This document shows, piece by piece, positions 24,544 to 34,090 of a stretch of DNA of 64,000 bases. Each line of letters opens with the position of its first letter. Position 1 is the stretch's first letter. The DNA lies in contig JAOASC010000033.1 in assembly GCA_025210295.1 (NCBI GenBank), positions 62,001 through 126,000 of the forward strand, written 5' to 3'. The position numbers were made by a program, and so were the translations under genes. This DNA is from Flavobacteriales bacterium. Its GTDB lineage: Bacteria; Bacteroidota; Bacteroidia; Flavobacteriales_D; Parvicellaceae. The notes below the pieces were generated by a model, which saw only the letters and a program-made list of their open reading frames with translations, did not search any database and was not told the origin of the DNA.

Positions 24544-27500
24544 TTATTTAATTAAATTAACGTGACCTTTATAATTATGTTCTATCCCAAAGAAATCAAA
24601 ACAAGTTAAGGTCCATACATAGGTGTCTTGTTGAACTACTGCTCCTCTATAAGTGCCATCCCACGGCTTGAATTGATTCGTAGTATACAACAAGGTTCCC
24701 CATTTGTCAAAAACTCTAAATACTAACCCTTCTTCTTTGAATGCATAATTCTTAAAGAAGAAAGTATCATTAACACCATCCCCATTTGGAGAGAAAGTAT
24801 TGGGCATATATATACTGGTAACGGGATCTACTCTAACAGGGTTATAGCTCGTGTCTAAGCAAGCATGATTGGTTTCGACAATTAACTGAATGGTATAGTT
24901 TCCGGTGTCACTATAGGTATGATAAGGTTCAAAATCGATGTCGTAAGTAGCATCTCCAAAATCCCAAGCATAATGATTTGCTCCAATAGAATGATTGTTA
25001 AAATAAACTTCCGATTCGTATACATTAACAAGGTCGGGAACAACGCTAAAATCAGAAATTGGGTTATGCCAGATCCATAGGTAATCTTCAATGTAGAGAC
25101 TGTCATAGCACCCTAATTCATTGAGGGTAATTAGCTCGACATGAATCGAAGAGTCTGCAGTATTGCTTGTGTTATAGAAACATTTTGAAGGATTTTGCTC
25201 AAACGATGTCTCTCCATTTGAAAAATTCCATTGCCAAATTAGGTTAGAACTGGTAGAATTGGACTGTGTATAATCGTAGAATTCAACGCATAGGGGGTTA
25301 CAGGCTTCTGTAATATTACTCACAAAAAGATTAGTTGGTTTAGCGAGTACATTTACAGTTCTTGTAATGGTATCTAAACAGCCTTGATCTGATGTTACAA
25401 CAAGCTCAACATTGTAAGTTCCATTAGTGATATAAGTGTGTGTAGGGTTGGGAAAACTAGAGGTGTTATTGTTGTAGTTTACATCAAAATCCCACTGCCA
25501 TTCAACAATTGATCCTTGCGAAATTGTTGAAATATTATTAAAGGCTGTTGGTGGTTGATTTTCGCATACTGTTGTATTGGTGAAATTGGCTATTGGTAAT
25601 GGATATATTTCGATAAGAAAACTGGTATCGTTTACACAACCTTCGTTAGAAACAGTGGTATACAATACTGTATAATTTCCTGAAGCATTGTATTGGTGTG
25701 TGGGGTTTAGGTTATTGTCAATAGGAGAGCCATCACCATAAGAAACATAGGTGCTAGAAATGTTACTTGGGGCATTAATAGTAGAGGAATCTCTAAATTG
25801 AACACTATCGTATAAACATTCGTTTTTTGTTATCAATATAGGTCGAGGAACTGGGTGTGCAGTAATTGTATTTTCAACTGTATCTTTACAACCGTAATCT
25901 GTGGTAACAATTAATGATACATTATGAGCTCCGTCTGAGTTGAATAAATGAAAAGGATGTTGTGCCGTGCTGCTGCTGTTTTGATCATCAAAATCCCATG
26001 ACCATTGGTTGATTATTCCGAAGTTGGTAATGGATTGGTCTTGAAAAGCTATAGAATCGTATAAACATCGATCTTCCCAGTCAAAATTAGCTTGAGGATC
26101 AGAAACAAAGACATCATATTGAAAGGGAGCTTCTACACATTCATGTTCAACAGTAATTTGGTACTGTCCTCCTTCAGGGTAGGTAAAAATTAAAGTATCT
26201 TCATTTTCAATGGCGCCATTAACAGTAAAGAAAGAGGTACAACCGTCTTTTTTTACTAATAGAATGGAATCATCTGGGCATATCGTATTGTCTCCAATAA
26301 TTTCAAAATAAGGTTCACATGATTGACAAATTGTTTCGAAGTGACCATTCATATCTCCCACACTTGGTGTAGAAATTCTTCTTTGTCCATTATAATCAAT
26401 CATGTTGTAGTTTAGGTCGACTACTACAGGTGTTACAGCTTGTGAGTTGATGGCATACGTTTTATTTTGACAGCTGGTGGTCAAGTTGGTATCTAATTTT
26501 AGGATAAAAGGATCAAATTCATCAGACCCAAGAGAATTTAGACCATCCATTGCTGCAAGGTAAAATCCATTGTATGCGACCACTTTTGACATTTTATCTG
26601 TACCTGCACCTCCATATACATTAGTACTAATTAATCCACCATTATTGTTTAGTCTTAAAATTAGGGCATTATCGCCTGTCATTGGCTCAATTAATGAAAT
26701 TCCAACTGTAGTATGATTAGATTTACCACTTAATAAAATTTCATTACGTTGACTATCAAAACTCATTTTCTTCGGTTGGTCATCATCACCTGTATTTCCA
26801 TAGGTAGATGACCATAAGATGCTGCCTTGATGATCAATTTTAAACAAGAGAATATCAGGGTCTGTTTCTGTCCCATTTCCTAGTTTTGTTGTTGCCGTTG
26901 TGATCAAAACAGTATTATCTGTAGGATCAACTATAGCATTGGCTTCCCATTCTCTGTATATTGGTATATCGGGCCCAAGCCCATAACTTTTGGCCCATAC
27001 AGTATTTCCATTGGCGTCGAGAGCAGTAACATTGATATCTGAAGTAGGGTTTAATGCATACCAAACAAAACAATAATTCCCATCGGAAAACTCAGCAACG
27101 CTATAACCTCTAGAACTCATACCAGGATTGTTGATTTCTTTTTTCCAAATTAAATTACCAAGGTTATCAAATTTAAAAATGACTGCTTTATTTCCATTAC
27201 TATATCCTGTAGCAATAATGTCTCCTGTTGAGGTTTCTATAGCATCTGTAAAGAAGTGAACATCATCATACATTCTTGACCAGAGATAATTTCCGTTGGC
27301 ATCAAAAACAGTAACACTCCCCGTTTCCTTACCAAACATATAGAAACCAGCTACAAGTAAATTATTGTTGGAAATTTCTTTTACACTTCTTCCTCCATCT
27401 GAGTGTTTGTGTTGCAGCCCTATTGACTTATAGAATAATAGTTCGCCACAACTGTCTACTTTCATCATTAAAACATCACAACCATCTACTGGTGCAGCTC

Positions 27501-27678
27501 CGTGAACTTCTTGTTGTCCAACAAACACCGCTCCGTTATCAAACGTTTTGGCCATGTCAAAAAACTGTTGTGTGTGGGCCTCTTTAAATGTTTTAACGTA
27601 GGTTTTTATTTGAGCATTTAGGAAGCTTATATTCGGGAAGAATAATAGTATTATAAGTAATCTAAAGAGTTTCATCAT
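24544..27678 (-). CDS. Secreted propeller-PKD protein with type B T9SS sorting domain (CHU_C)
   Basis: A 1044-residue exported protein. After the signal peptide (1-22), residues about 25-440 form a beta-propeller-like region with repeated blocks of the type FDxNGNxLWxxxYG and GDIIATGYSNG. Five PKD-like domains follow (about 525-930, e.g. WSWDFDDQNSSS, YAWDFGDATYD). The C-terminal type B sorting domain runs from IYMPNTFSPNGDGVNDTF to KGHVNLIK. The PKD and C-terminal part is collinear with 29994-32276, but the N-terminal domain is different. Its start overlaps the end of the 119-residue gene by four bases. An adhesin or stalk role is inference. Confidence 0.93.
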   Translation of the reverse strand: MMKLFRLLIILLFFPNISFLNAQIKTYVKTFKEAHTQQFFDMAKTFDNGAVFVGQQEVHGAAPVDGCDVLMMKVDSCGELLFYKSIGLQHKHSDGGRSVKEISNNNLLVAGFYMFGKETGSVTVFDANGNYLWSRMYDDVHFFTDAIETSTGDIIATGYSNGNKAVIFKFDNLGNLIWKKEINNPGMSSRGYSVAEFSDGNYCFVWYALNPTSDINVTALDANGNTVWAKSYGLGPDIPIYREWEANAIVDPTDNTVLITTATTKLGNGTETDPDILLFKIDHQGSILWSSTYGNTGDDDQPKKMSFDSQRNEILLSGKSNHTTVGISLIEPMTGDNALILRLNNNGGLISTNVYGGAGTDKMSKVVAYNGFYLAAMDGLNSLGSDEFDPFILKLDTNLTTSCQNKTYAINSQAVTPVVVDLNYNMIDYNGQRRISTPSVGDMNGHFETICQSCEPYFEIIGDNTICPDDSILLVKKDGCTSFFTVNGAIENEDTLIFTYPEGGQYQITVEHECVEAPFQYDVFVSDPQANFDWEDRCLYDSIAFQDQSITNFGIINQWSWDFDDQNSSSTAQHPFHLFNSDGAHNVSLIVTTDYGCKDTVENTITAHPVPRPILITKNECLYDSVQFRDSSTINAPSNISSTYVSYGDGSPIDNNLNPTHQYNASGNYTVLYTTVSNEGCVNDTSFLIEIYPLPIANFTNTTVCENQPPTAFNNISTISQGSIVEWQWDFDVNYNNNTSSFPNPTHTYITNGTYNVELVVTSDQGCLDTITRTVNVLAKPTNLFVSNITEACNPLCVEFYDYTQSNSTSSNLIWQWNFSNGETSFEQNPSKCFYNTSNTADSSIHVELITLNELGCYDSLYIEDYLWIWHNPISDFSVVPDLVNVYESEVYFNNHSIGANHYAWDFGDATYDIDFEPYHTYSDTGNYTIQLIVETNHACLDTSYNPVRVDPVTSIYMPNTFSPNGDGVNDTFFFKNYAFKEEGLVFRVFDKWGTLLYTTNQFKPWDGTYRGAVVQQDTYVWTLTCFDFFGIEHNYKGHVNLIK

Positions 27679-28034
27679 TGTTTATGGTTATGAAGTAGTT
27701 TTCCCTCTTCCTCTTTATCTATTTCTTCTACGGTTATTAATTCATTTGGATATCCTGTAAGTTGCACAATTTTCAAAATGTAAGCAACGGTATATTTTTG
27801 GTCATTGGATGGAGTATTGACAAGCATAATGTTTTCTTTTGTATCGAACAAAAGTACTTTTCCCCCTATTTGCTGAATATTTGTTTTTAGTTTAGGACCT
27901 AAATTGGGACACATCAAGGCATTGTCTCCAATATGAACTTTAAAAACTTTATCGTTATTCGTCTTTTCTTGAGCACGAAATTCGCTATAAAGGCAAGAAG
28001 AAATGAATACTAAAAAAAATAGAAATGTTTTCAT
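27675..28034 (-). CDS. Small exported protein, possible heavy-metal-associated-like fold
   Basis: A 119-residue protein with a signal peptide (about 1-21, ending FRAQ). The mature part reads like a beta-alpha-beta-beta-alpha-beta unit: KVFKVHIGDNALMCPNLG, a helix, GGKVLLFDTKENIMLVNT, a helix with AYILKIVQLTGYP, and a last strand. The order, the Cys after the first strand and the closing GYP are reminiscent of HMA domains. Only one Cys is present, where metallochaperones have CxxC. The tail carries HNHKQ. It overlaps the following PKD gene by four bases and lies among T9SS cargo genes but has no sorting domain. The HMA relation is inference and could be chance. Confidence 0.6.
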   Translation of the reverse strand: MKTFLFFLVFISSCLYSEFRAQEKTNNDKVFKVHIGDNALMCPNLGPKLKTNIQQIGGKVLLFDTKENIMLVNTPSNDQKYTVAYILKIVQLTGYPNELITVEEIDKEEEGKLLHNHKQ

Positions 28035-28076
28035 AACACACAGCTTTATTTATAGGAGGGGAAGTCTAGTTGAGGT

Positions 28077-29987
28077 TTACTGAATGATGAGCTTAAGCTC
28101 CTTATAAGTCTCTTCAGTTTCAATTATTCCTACATATACTCCTCTCGGAAGATCTTGAATTGATACTTGATTCGTTCCTTGGGTTAATATTTGTTGTTTT
28201 ACAAGTTTTCCATAGAGGTCAATTAGTTTGAACCCGGCATTGCTATCCAATTGAATATTTACATAGTCTTTGGCAGGGTTAGGGTATAATAAAATTTGGT
28301 TTTGATCTTGTTCAGTAATTGATACTGTTCCAACATAGACAAGAATGGTATCTTGATCTTCGCATCCCCCCATTTCTGCAGTTAAAATGACATAATATGC
28401 TCCTGGAAAATTAAAATGATGATAGGGAGCTGATTCTTGTGATGAAAAGCCATCACCAAAATCCCAAGTTGTGGTTGAAGTTACAGAACCAGCACTAGAG
28501 AAAAAAATGGAATCTCCGGTATTGATACTTGAGGAATTAGAAGAAGCAACAGCTGTAGGGGAAGGTTTGATAACTATGACCATTTGCTCGTTATTAGAGC
28601 ATTGACCATTGTATCCGGTAACTGTTATGGTTTCATTTCCTATAGCTACATAATTCATTACATCAGTTGTGTCTCCAGTACTCCAAATATAATTTGTTGC
28701 GCCATAAGCCGTTAGTTGTATACTGTCTCCAATACAGGCTTGTAATTGACTTTGACTAAGGGATACACTAGGTGTAATTTCAACATATATTGTTGTTGCT
28801 GAAGTGTCTTCACAACCATAACTATCTGTTACTATTACAGAGTAGGTGGTAGTGGTGGTGGGCGTAACTGTGTGGCTTTGTATATTACTTAGTCCATTGT
28901 TCCATTGGTAGGAAGCATTTACACCTGCGTTATGAGAAACAGAAACAATGGAACTGCTTCCTAAGCATACGGTATCATCTGCTGATGGAGTGGTAACAAT
29001 TCCTCCAAAATTTGTAACATAAATAGAATCTGTTTTTACACAGCCAGTAGCATCTTTAATCAATACAACATGTTGACCAGCGCTTAAGTTGTTGAAAGCT
29101 CCTGAAGGTAGATAGGTGGTTCCATTATCAATACTATATTCATAAGGAGCAACTCCAAGAAATCCAAATACTTCTATATCTCCATTTCCATAATGACAAT
29201 ATTCATGGTTTATATTTACGGAGTCATCAACTAAGTCTGCTCCAACCTGAAATTGAAAAGGGGAGGTACAACCATTTTGATCAGTAATGTCGATGACATA
29301 GTATCCTGCATTAAGGCTTGCATTGTTGTAGGTAGTTCCACTACTTGAAGGACCATTATTTAATGAAAAATCATAGGTAGCACCGTCCGTAAAGGTAATG
29401 TCAACACTCCCAGGACCACTTCCGTTACATTGTTCATTGGTAGGTGTAATCGTAGGGGATATTGTTGGAAAAGCATCTACTGTTATCATTGTGTCTACTT
29501 CACAATCATAATTATCTTTGATGTAAACATGATAAGTTCCAGGCCCAATTTGATCGTGTAAGCTAGAAGTATCATAGGTTAATCCTCCATTAAAACTATA
29601 TTGGTAAATAGGAAAACCATCTGCTCCTCCAGCTTGAATTGATCCAGTATTTATACTGTTACAAGAAGTTGTTGTCGTAACAAAATCGACAGCCAATGGA
29701 TTAGGAATTGTTTCGGTTGCCGTTCTTGAACACCCTGTTGTATCATTTATTGTAAAGTTATAAACTCCAGGCCCTAAGTTTGAAAACTGTGGCGTATTTA
29801 CAAAGTTAACACCATCGATACTAAATGTAACCGAGTCTATGTCTTGTGTCAATAGGGTAATAACACCAGAGTTAGGGTCACTACAATCGGCATAATCAAC
29901 CACTACATCAAGGTCTATTGGCCCATTGCATTGGGCATAATAGTCGAAGCTTACTAAAAGAAAAAGAAAAGGTATGATTTTATTCAT
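28077..29987 (-). CDS. Secreted SprB-repeat/PKD protein with type A T9SS sorting domain
   Basis: A 636-residue paralogue of the protein at 22409-24541. A signal peptide (1-18) is followed by four SprB-type repeats (hallmarks GPGVYNFTINDTTGC, APYEYSIDNGTTYL), two Ig-like domains (about 325-480), one PKD domain (STTTWDFGDGFSSQES) and a type A sorting domain (ILLYPNPAKDYVNIQL to LKLIIQ). The missing repeat explains the 74-residue length difference between the paralogues. It follows a type B PKD gene after six bases, exactly as the other pair does after two bases, so the two gene pairs look like a tandem duplication. Confidence 0.93.
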   Translation of the reverse strand: MNKIIPFLFLLVSFDYYAQCNGPIDLDVVVDYADCSDPNSGVITLLTQDIDSVTFSIDGVNFVNTPQFSNLGPGVYNFTINDTTGCSRTATETIPNPLAVDFVTTTTSCNSINTGSIQAGGADGFPIYQYSFNGGLTYDTSSLHDQIGPGTYHVYIKDNYDCEVDTMITVDAFPTISPTITPTNEQCNGSGPGSVDITFTDGATYDFSLNNGPSSSGTTYNNASLNAGYYVIDITDQNGCTSPFQFQVGADLVDDSVNINHEYCHYGNGDIEVFGFLGVAPYEYSIDNGTTYLPSGAFNNLSAGQHVVLIKDATGCVKTDSIYVTNFGGIVTTPSADDTVCLGSSSIVSVSHNAGVNASYQWNNGLSNIQSHTVTPTTTTTYSVIVTDSYGCEDTSATTIYVEITPSVSLSQSQLQACIGDSIQLTAYGATNYIWSTGDTTDVMNYVAIGNETITVTGYNGQCSNNEQMVIVIKPSPTAVASSNSSSINTGDSIFFSSAGSVTSTTTWDFGDGFSSQESAPYHHFNFPGAYYVILTAEMGGCEDQDTILVYVGTVSITEQDQNQILLYPNPAKDYVNIQLDSNAGFKLIDLYGKLVKQQILTQGTNQVSIQDLPRGVYVGIIETEETYKELKLIIQ

Positions 29988-29993
29988 TTAGAG

Positions 29994-32276
29994 TTATCTT
30001 AATAAGTTTACATGTCCTTTTTTATTGTGTTCGTTTCCAAAAAAGTCGAAGCATGTTATTTTGTATATATAAGTATCTTGTTTTACAGGATCGCCTTTAT
30101 AGGTCCCATCCCATGGCTTAAATATATCTGTATAATAAATTAATGTTCCCCATTTGTCAAAGATCTTAAAATCAAGTCCTTCTTCAACCATGGCATATTG
30201 TTTAAAGAAAAAGTCATCATTTTCGCCATCACCATTAGGTGTAAAAGTATTAGGGATATATAATGAAACAACAGGATCTATTCTAACACTTCTATAGGTA
30301 GTGTCTTTACAGCCATGAATAGTTTCTACTGCCAATTCTATTTGATATGTTCCTGTATCTCTATAGGTGTGATTAGGTTCAAAATCAACGCTGTATCTAT
30401 TATCTCCAAAAGACCAATCATAGAAATCAGCACCAATTGAGTTGTTAGGAAATTCGATATTTGATAAATACATGTTTGTTAATTCTGGGGTTACCTCAAA
30501 ATCAGCAATTGGATTATGCCACGCTGCGATGTAATCTACAATTTCAATAGAGTCATAACATCCTAAGTCATTACGAGTAACTAACCCTATTGTAAACAAA
30601 GAATCTTCTGTGTTGCTTGAGTTGTGATAACATTTAGAGGGGTTTTGATCATAAAGAGTATCACCTCCATCCAATGTCCATTCCCAAAAGTTAATAGAAG
30701 AAGCATTTGACAATGAAACATCATAAAAATCAATACAGGCATCAGCACAAGCTTGCGTTATGTTTGATGTAAATACAGCAGTAGGTTTTGCATAAACTTC
30801 AACCGGTTGAACAATAGTATCGAAACATCCATTCTCAGTATTCACAACAAGGCGGACATTGTATATTCCAGCTTCATCATAATCGTGTTGAGGATTAGGA
30901 AGCGTAGATACACTGTTTACCGCTTCATCAAAATTCCATTGCCATCCCATAATACTTCCCGTTGAAACTGTAGAAGCATTATAAAAAGCAGTAGCTTCTG
31001 TATTTTCACAGACATTCGTAAAGGTGTAATTTGCTACAGGTACAGAATAAATTTGAGTAGTTGTAGAGGTGTTATCGATACAGCCGTTGTTGGAAATAAC
31101 AATATAACTAATGTTGTAAGTTCCTTCTGAAGGATATTGATGTTGTGGATTAATATCTTGAACAATAGGAGATCCATCTCCAAAATCTAATATAGTTTGA
31201 TCAATGTAATCTGGAAAATTAATAGTTGATGAGTCTTCAAATTGAACAGAATCGTATTGACAAACAGGTGACTCTAACAAATGAGCTCTTGGGACAGGAT
31301 GAACAACTACAGGCATGACAGTATCTTTTACACAGCCTTCATTAGAAGTTGTGGTAAGTGTGACATTAAATGTGCCGTCTGTTGAGTATTGGTGTGAAGG
31401 GTTTTGTTGAGTGCTGGTTGCTCCTGTTTCTCCAAAATCCCATACAGTGGATTGAATATTTCCGGCTGCAATAATGGACTGATTTTGAAAGTATATCGGG
31501 TCATATAAACAGGTGGTCAATGGCGCTCCTGTAGGATTTAAATTGGTACTGTTGGTTACAGAAAAAGAAGGAACAGGTTGAGGGTTAACTGTAATGTTGT
31601 ATTGCATTTGATCGCATCCTTGAACAACGTCTATTACTGCAACTTCTGTCATTGTTGTAGGTGGAATGTTCATTGTTGGCAAATCACCAGTTCCTGCTGC
31701 AGGCAGTCCTATATTTGGATTGTTATTAGTCCACTCGTAGATAACGCCTGGTTGATTAGAATTTAAAAAAGGCGTAGGTGTGTAAGTAGTATTAGCACAA
31801 GCTTCTTCATCTGATAGCTGTTGAGGTGGTGTTGGACAAGGAATGGTAATAGTTCCTGTACTGGCAGGGTACATTCCACAACCATCTGCAGTAAAAGCAC
31901 TGTTTCCTGAAAGTACTGTGATTTCAACTGGGGTTCCACATGGTACTCCAGGGAAATCATACCTCACCCAGTCATTTTCTGTATTTGCTTTCCCACAAGC
32001 TGAAACGACTGTTGGTGCCGTAGAACAGTTCGGTAAACTATTAATTGTCGTTCTTTGATTATCGGTAGGAGACCCAGTTGTTGTAGTGGTTACACCATTA
32101 ACAGTAAGTCTAATTGTCATTGTTGTTGTTCCTGGGTCAGCTCTTCCATGCCAATGTTCTACCCATAGCGTTAATTCCCCTCCACAGCTTCCACACCATA
32201 CCACTTGTACAGAGTGAGCTTTCGCTAATTGCGAAACTATGATGAATAATATTGCTGCAAAAAATCGTTTAAACAT
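29994..32276 (-). CDS. Secreted PKD protein with N-terminal His/CxxC/HWH domain and type B T9SS sorting domain
   Basis: A 760-residue exported protein. The signal peptide ends AKA (residues 18-20), so the predicted mature N terminus is His21. An unnamed domain of about 210 residues follows, with CGSC at 28-31, EHWH at 40-43, and later DGCGMYPAS and PCP. Five PKD-like domains follow (about 235-660), then a type B sorting domain from IPNTFTPNGDGENDDF to KGHVNLLR. The first domain is shared with 32378-34072 at identical spacing. The PKD and C-terminal part is shared with 24544-27678. Transcription may start at its own -7 box (32299-32306). The mature N-terminal His suggests metal binding, which is inference. 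Confidence 0.92.
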   Translation of the reverse strand: MFKRFFAAILFIIVSQLAKAHSVQVVWCGSCGGELTLWVEHWHGRADPGTTTMTIRLTVNGVTTTTTGSPTDNQRTTINSLPNCSTAPTVVSACGKANTENDWVRYDFPGVPCGTPVEITVLSGNSAFTADGCGMYPASTGTITIPCPTPPQQLSDEEACANTTYTPTPFLNSNQPGVIYEWTNNNPNIGLPAAGTGDLPTMNIPPTTMTEVAVIDVVQGCDQMQYNITVNPQPVPSFSVTNSTNLNPTGAPLTTCLYDPIYFQNQSIIAAGNIQSTVWDFGETGATSTQQNPSHQYSTDGTFNVTLTTTSNEGCVKDTVMPVVVHPVPRAHLLESPVCQYDSVQFEDSSTINFPDYIDQTILDFGDGSPIVQDINPQHQYPSEGTYNISYIVISNNGCIDNTSTTTQIYSVPVANYTFTNVCENTEATAFYNASTVSTGSIMGWQWNFDEAVNSVSTLPNPQHDYDEAGIYNVRLVVNTENGCFDTIVQPVEVYAKPTAVFTSNITQACADACIDFYDVSLSNASSINFWEWTLDGGDTLYDQNPSKCYHNSSNTEDSLFTIGLVTRNDLGCYDSIEIVDYIAAWHNPIADFEVTPELTNMYLSNIEFPNNSIGADFYDWSFGDNRYSVDFEPNHTYRDTGTYQIELAVETIHGCKDTTYRSVRIDPVVSLYIPNTFTPNGDGENDDFFFKQYAMVEEGLDFKIFDKWGTLIYYTDIFKPWDGTYKGDPVKQDTYIYKITCFDFFGNEHNKKGHVNLLR

Positions 32277-32298
32277 AGTCTTGAATTTATGTTTTTAT

Positions 32299-32306
32299 CA
32301 AATCTA
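32299..32306 (-). promoter_or_regulatory. Candidate -7 element for the 29994-32276 gene
   Basis: On the minus strand this reads TAGATTTG, an exact TAnnTTTG match, 22 bases before the ATG. It lies in the 101-base gap that is the largest break in the T9SS cargo cluster. No clear -33 TTG is present at the usual spacing. Confidence 0.4.
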
Positions 32307-32377
32307 ATAATAATTTTGTCATTAAATATGATGATGTTGTCAATTTGTTAACGAGTCATTATGTTAATAGTTGCTTT

Positions 32378-34072
32378 TTATTGTGAATAAATAGTTATTT
32401 TCTCCAAAAATGGATTTTTATTAGCTATTGTTTGAATTTTTACAAAATAAATGCCTGTTTTTAAATGATTCACACTCATAAGAAGTTCAGTAGAAAAGAG
32501 GTGTGCTTTAGCGTAAACGACTTGCCCGTTTAAGTTAATTAATTCTACTTGATCAATAAGATCGGTTGCTTCGATTAAAATGAGTTGGTTGGTCACTTTA
32601 ATTTTTACAGCTGAAGTATTTTCACTGATGTTGTCATAGGCTTGGCAATCTACTACTTTAATACTGATTGAATCTTGATTTTGGCAGTTGTTATGGTCAG
32701 TTCCAGTGAGGTAAATAGTTGTGTCTCCATGTATATTTAGGTTAAAGAATCCCTCAGACAAAGTACTTCCGTCGGACCATAAGTATTGGTTTAAGTTAGT
32801 GGTACTAGATAAAAATACACTATCATTAAGGCATAAAGAGTCTTCAAAAATGGGGCTTATTTCTACTGTTGGGAGGCTATGTTCAATAATATTGATAGAG
32901 TCAGAATTTGTTATACAACCTGAGTCATCAATTGCTGTGTAAGAATAGATGCCAGGACTATTAATAAATAGTGAATCTATGGTATCGGAAGTTGGAGTCC
33001 ATAGAAGATTATTCCAATTGGAATTCGTATAAATAAATAAACTATCTCCTACGCAGTATGCGTTACCGTTGGGGGTGTTGATGATACTTGGTAACATCGA
33101 ATTGATATCAATTTGAACTGAATCGGATGTTCCCGTACACCCATTTGAGTCTGTTACTTCCACAAAATAGAGCGCTTCTGTTGATGGGGTTGTAGAAAGT
33201 GTACTGTCACCATTAGACCAGTTATAGGCATCAAAATGTTGAGTGACGGCTAAATTTATTGAATCATTCCAACAAATAGTAATTTGAGGAACGCTGTCTA
33301 AAATAGTAGAATCTGGCAAACTCAAGGTGAAATTAGGTTTAGGTTTTGGATTAACAATGATGTTAAACTTAGCTTGGTTACAGTTTTCAGATACTGATAT
33401 TTCAGCAACTTCTGTAACAGAAGAAAAGGGTGTGTTAAAACCAGGAAGTTGCTGTCCAACTCCTGAGGAGGCTAAGCCTATATTAGGGTTACTATTTGTC
33501 CAATGATAAACAGTACCTGCTTGACCAAAGTTTTGTAGAGAAGTAGGAGGAACGCTGTCGTTTGCACAGCCGTATTGGTTAGGGAGAATAGTTATTGGGG
33601 GCGGACATGGTAGTTGAATTGTTCCAACAGAAGCTGGAAATATTCCGCAACCGTCAGCAAGATCATCATTATCTCCTCCTATTACGGTAATTTCAACATC
33701 AACTGAACAAGGAATAGAATCGAAGTCATAAACAGCCCACCAATTTTCTGTATTTGCTGATGGACAAGCAGCAAAACTTATTATAGGTGTTGCGAATGTA
33801 GGTAAGGTGTTAAAACTGGTGTTAATAGTGGTATAAAGGACTCCTGCTTTACGGGTTGTGACACCATTAATTGTGTAATCAATTTCTATTGTTGACGAGG
33901 GATCAAAATTAGAAGTGTGCCAATGTTCAATAAAAAGTCTGAATTTACCTTCACAAGTTCCACACCAAGCTAACTGAATGGTGTGAGCCTTTACGAGTAA
34001 AGGTGTAAGAAAAACTAAAAGTACCCAAAATTTTTGCCATATTTTACCCTTGGTGCCGATAACTAATTTCAT
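32378..34072 (-). CDS. Secreted protein with N-terminal His/CxxC/HWH domain and type A T9SS sorting domain
   Basis: A 564-residue exported protein. The signal peptide ends VKA (27-29), which makes His30 the predicted first mature residue. The following domain of about 220 residues has CGTC at 37-40, EHWH at 49-52, DGCGIFPAS and LPCPPP, the same order and spacing as in 29994-32276. Ig-like segments (repeats of YNWSNGDSTLS and QYLWSDGSTLS type) and a divergent type A sorting domain (KIKVTNQLILIEATDLIDQV to KITIYSQ) complete it. The C-terminal 170 residues are nearly the same as in the neighbouring gene 34091-37723, including long identical DNA blocks. It starts 18 bases after that gene. Confidence 0.92.
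   Translation of the reverse strand: MKLVIGTKGKIWQKFWVLLVFLTPLLVKAHTIQLAWCGTCEGKFRLFIEHWHTSNFDPSSTIEIDYTINGVTTRKAGVLYTTINTSFNTLPTFATPIISFAACPSANTENWWAVYDFDSIPCSVDVEITVIGGDNDDLADGCGIFPASVGTIQLPCPPPITILPNQYGCANDSVPPTSLQNFGQAGTVYHWTNSNPNIGLASSGVGQQLPGFNTPFSSVTEVAEISVSENCNQAKFNIIVNPKPKPNFTLSLPDSTILDSVPQITICWNDSINLAVTQHFDAYNWSNGDSTLSTTPSTEALYFVEVTDSNGCTGTSDSVQIDINSMLPSIINTPNGNAYCVGDSLFIYTNSNWNNLLWTPTSDTIDSLFINSPGIYSYTAIDDSGCITNSDSINIIEHSLPTVEISPIFEDSLCLNDSVFLSSTTNLNQYLWSDGSTLSEGFFNLNIHGDTTIYLTGTDHNNCQNQDSISIKVVDCQAYDNISENTSAVKIKVTNQLILIEATDLIDQVELINLNGQVVYAKAHLFSTELLMSVNHLKTGIYFVKIQTIANKNPFLEKITIYSQ
32553..32707. repeat. Direct repeat, copy 1 (within the 32378-34072 gene)
   Basis: Two blocks, 32553-32608 (56 bases) and 32634-32707 (74 bases), are identical base for base to 34266-34321 and 34347-34420 in the adjacent gene. 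Identity includes synonymous positions, so the duplication is recent or maintained by gene conversion. Confidence 0.9.
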
Positions 34073-34090
34073 AGAATTACTGCTGTTTTT

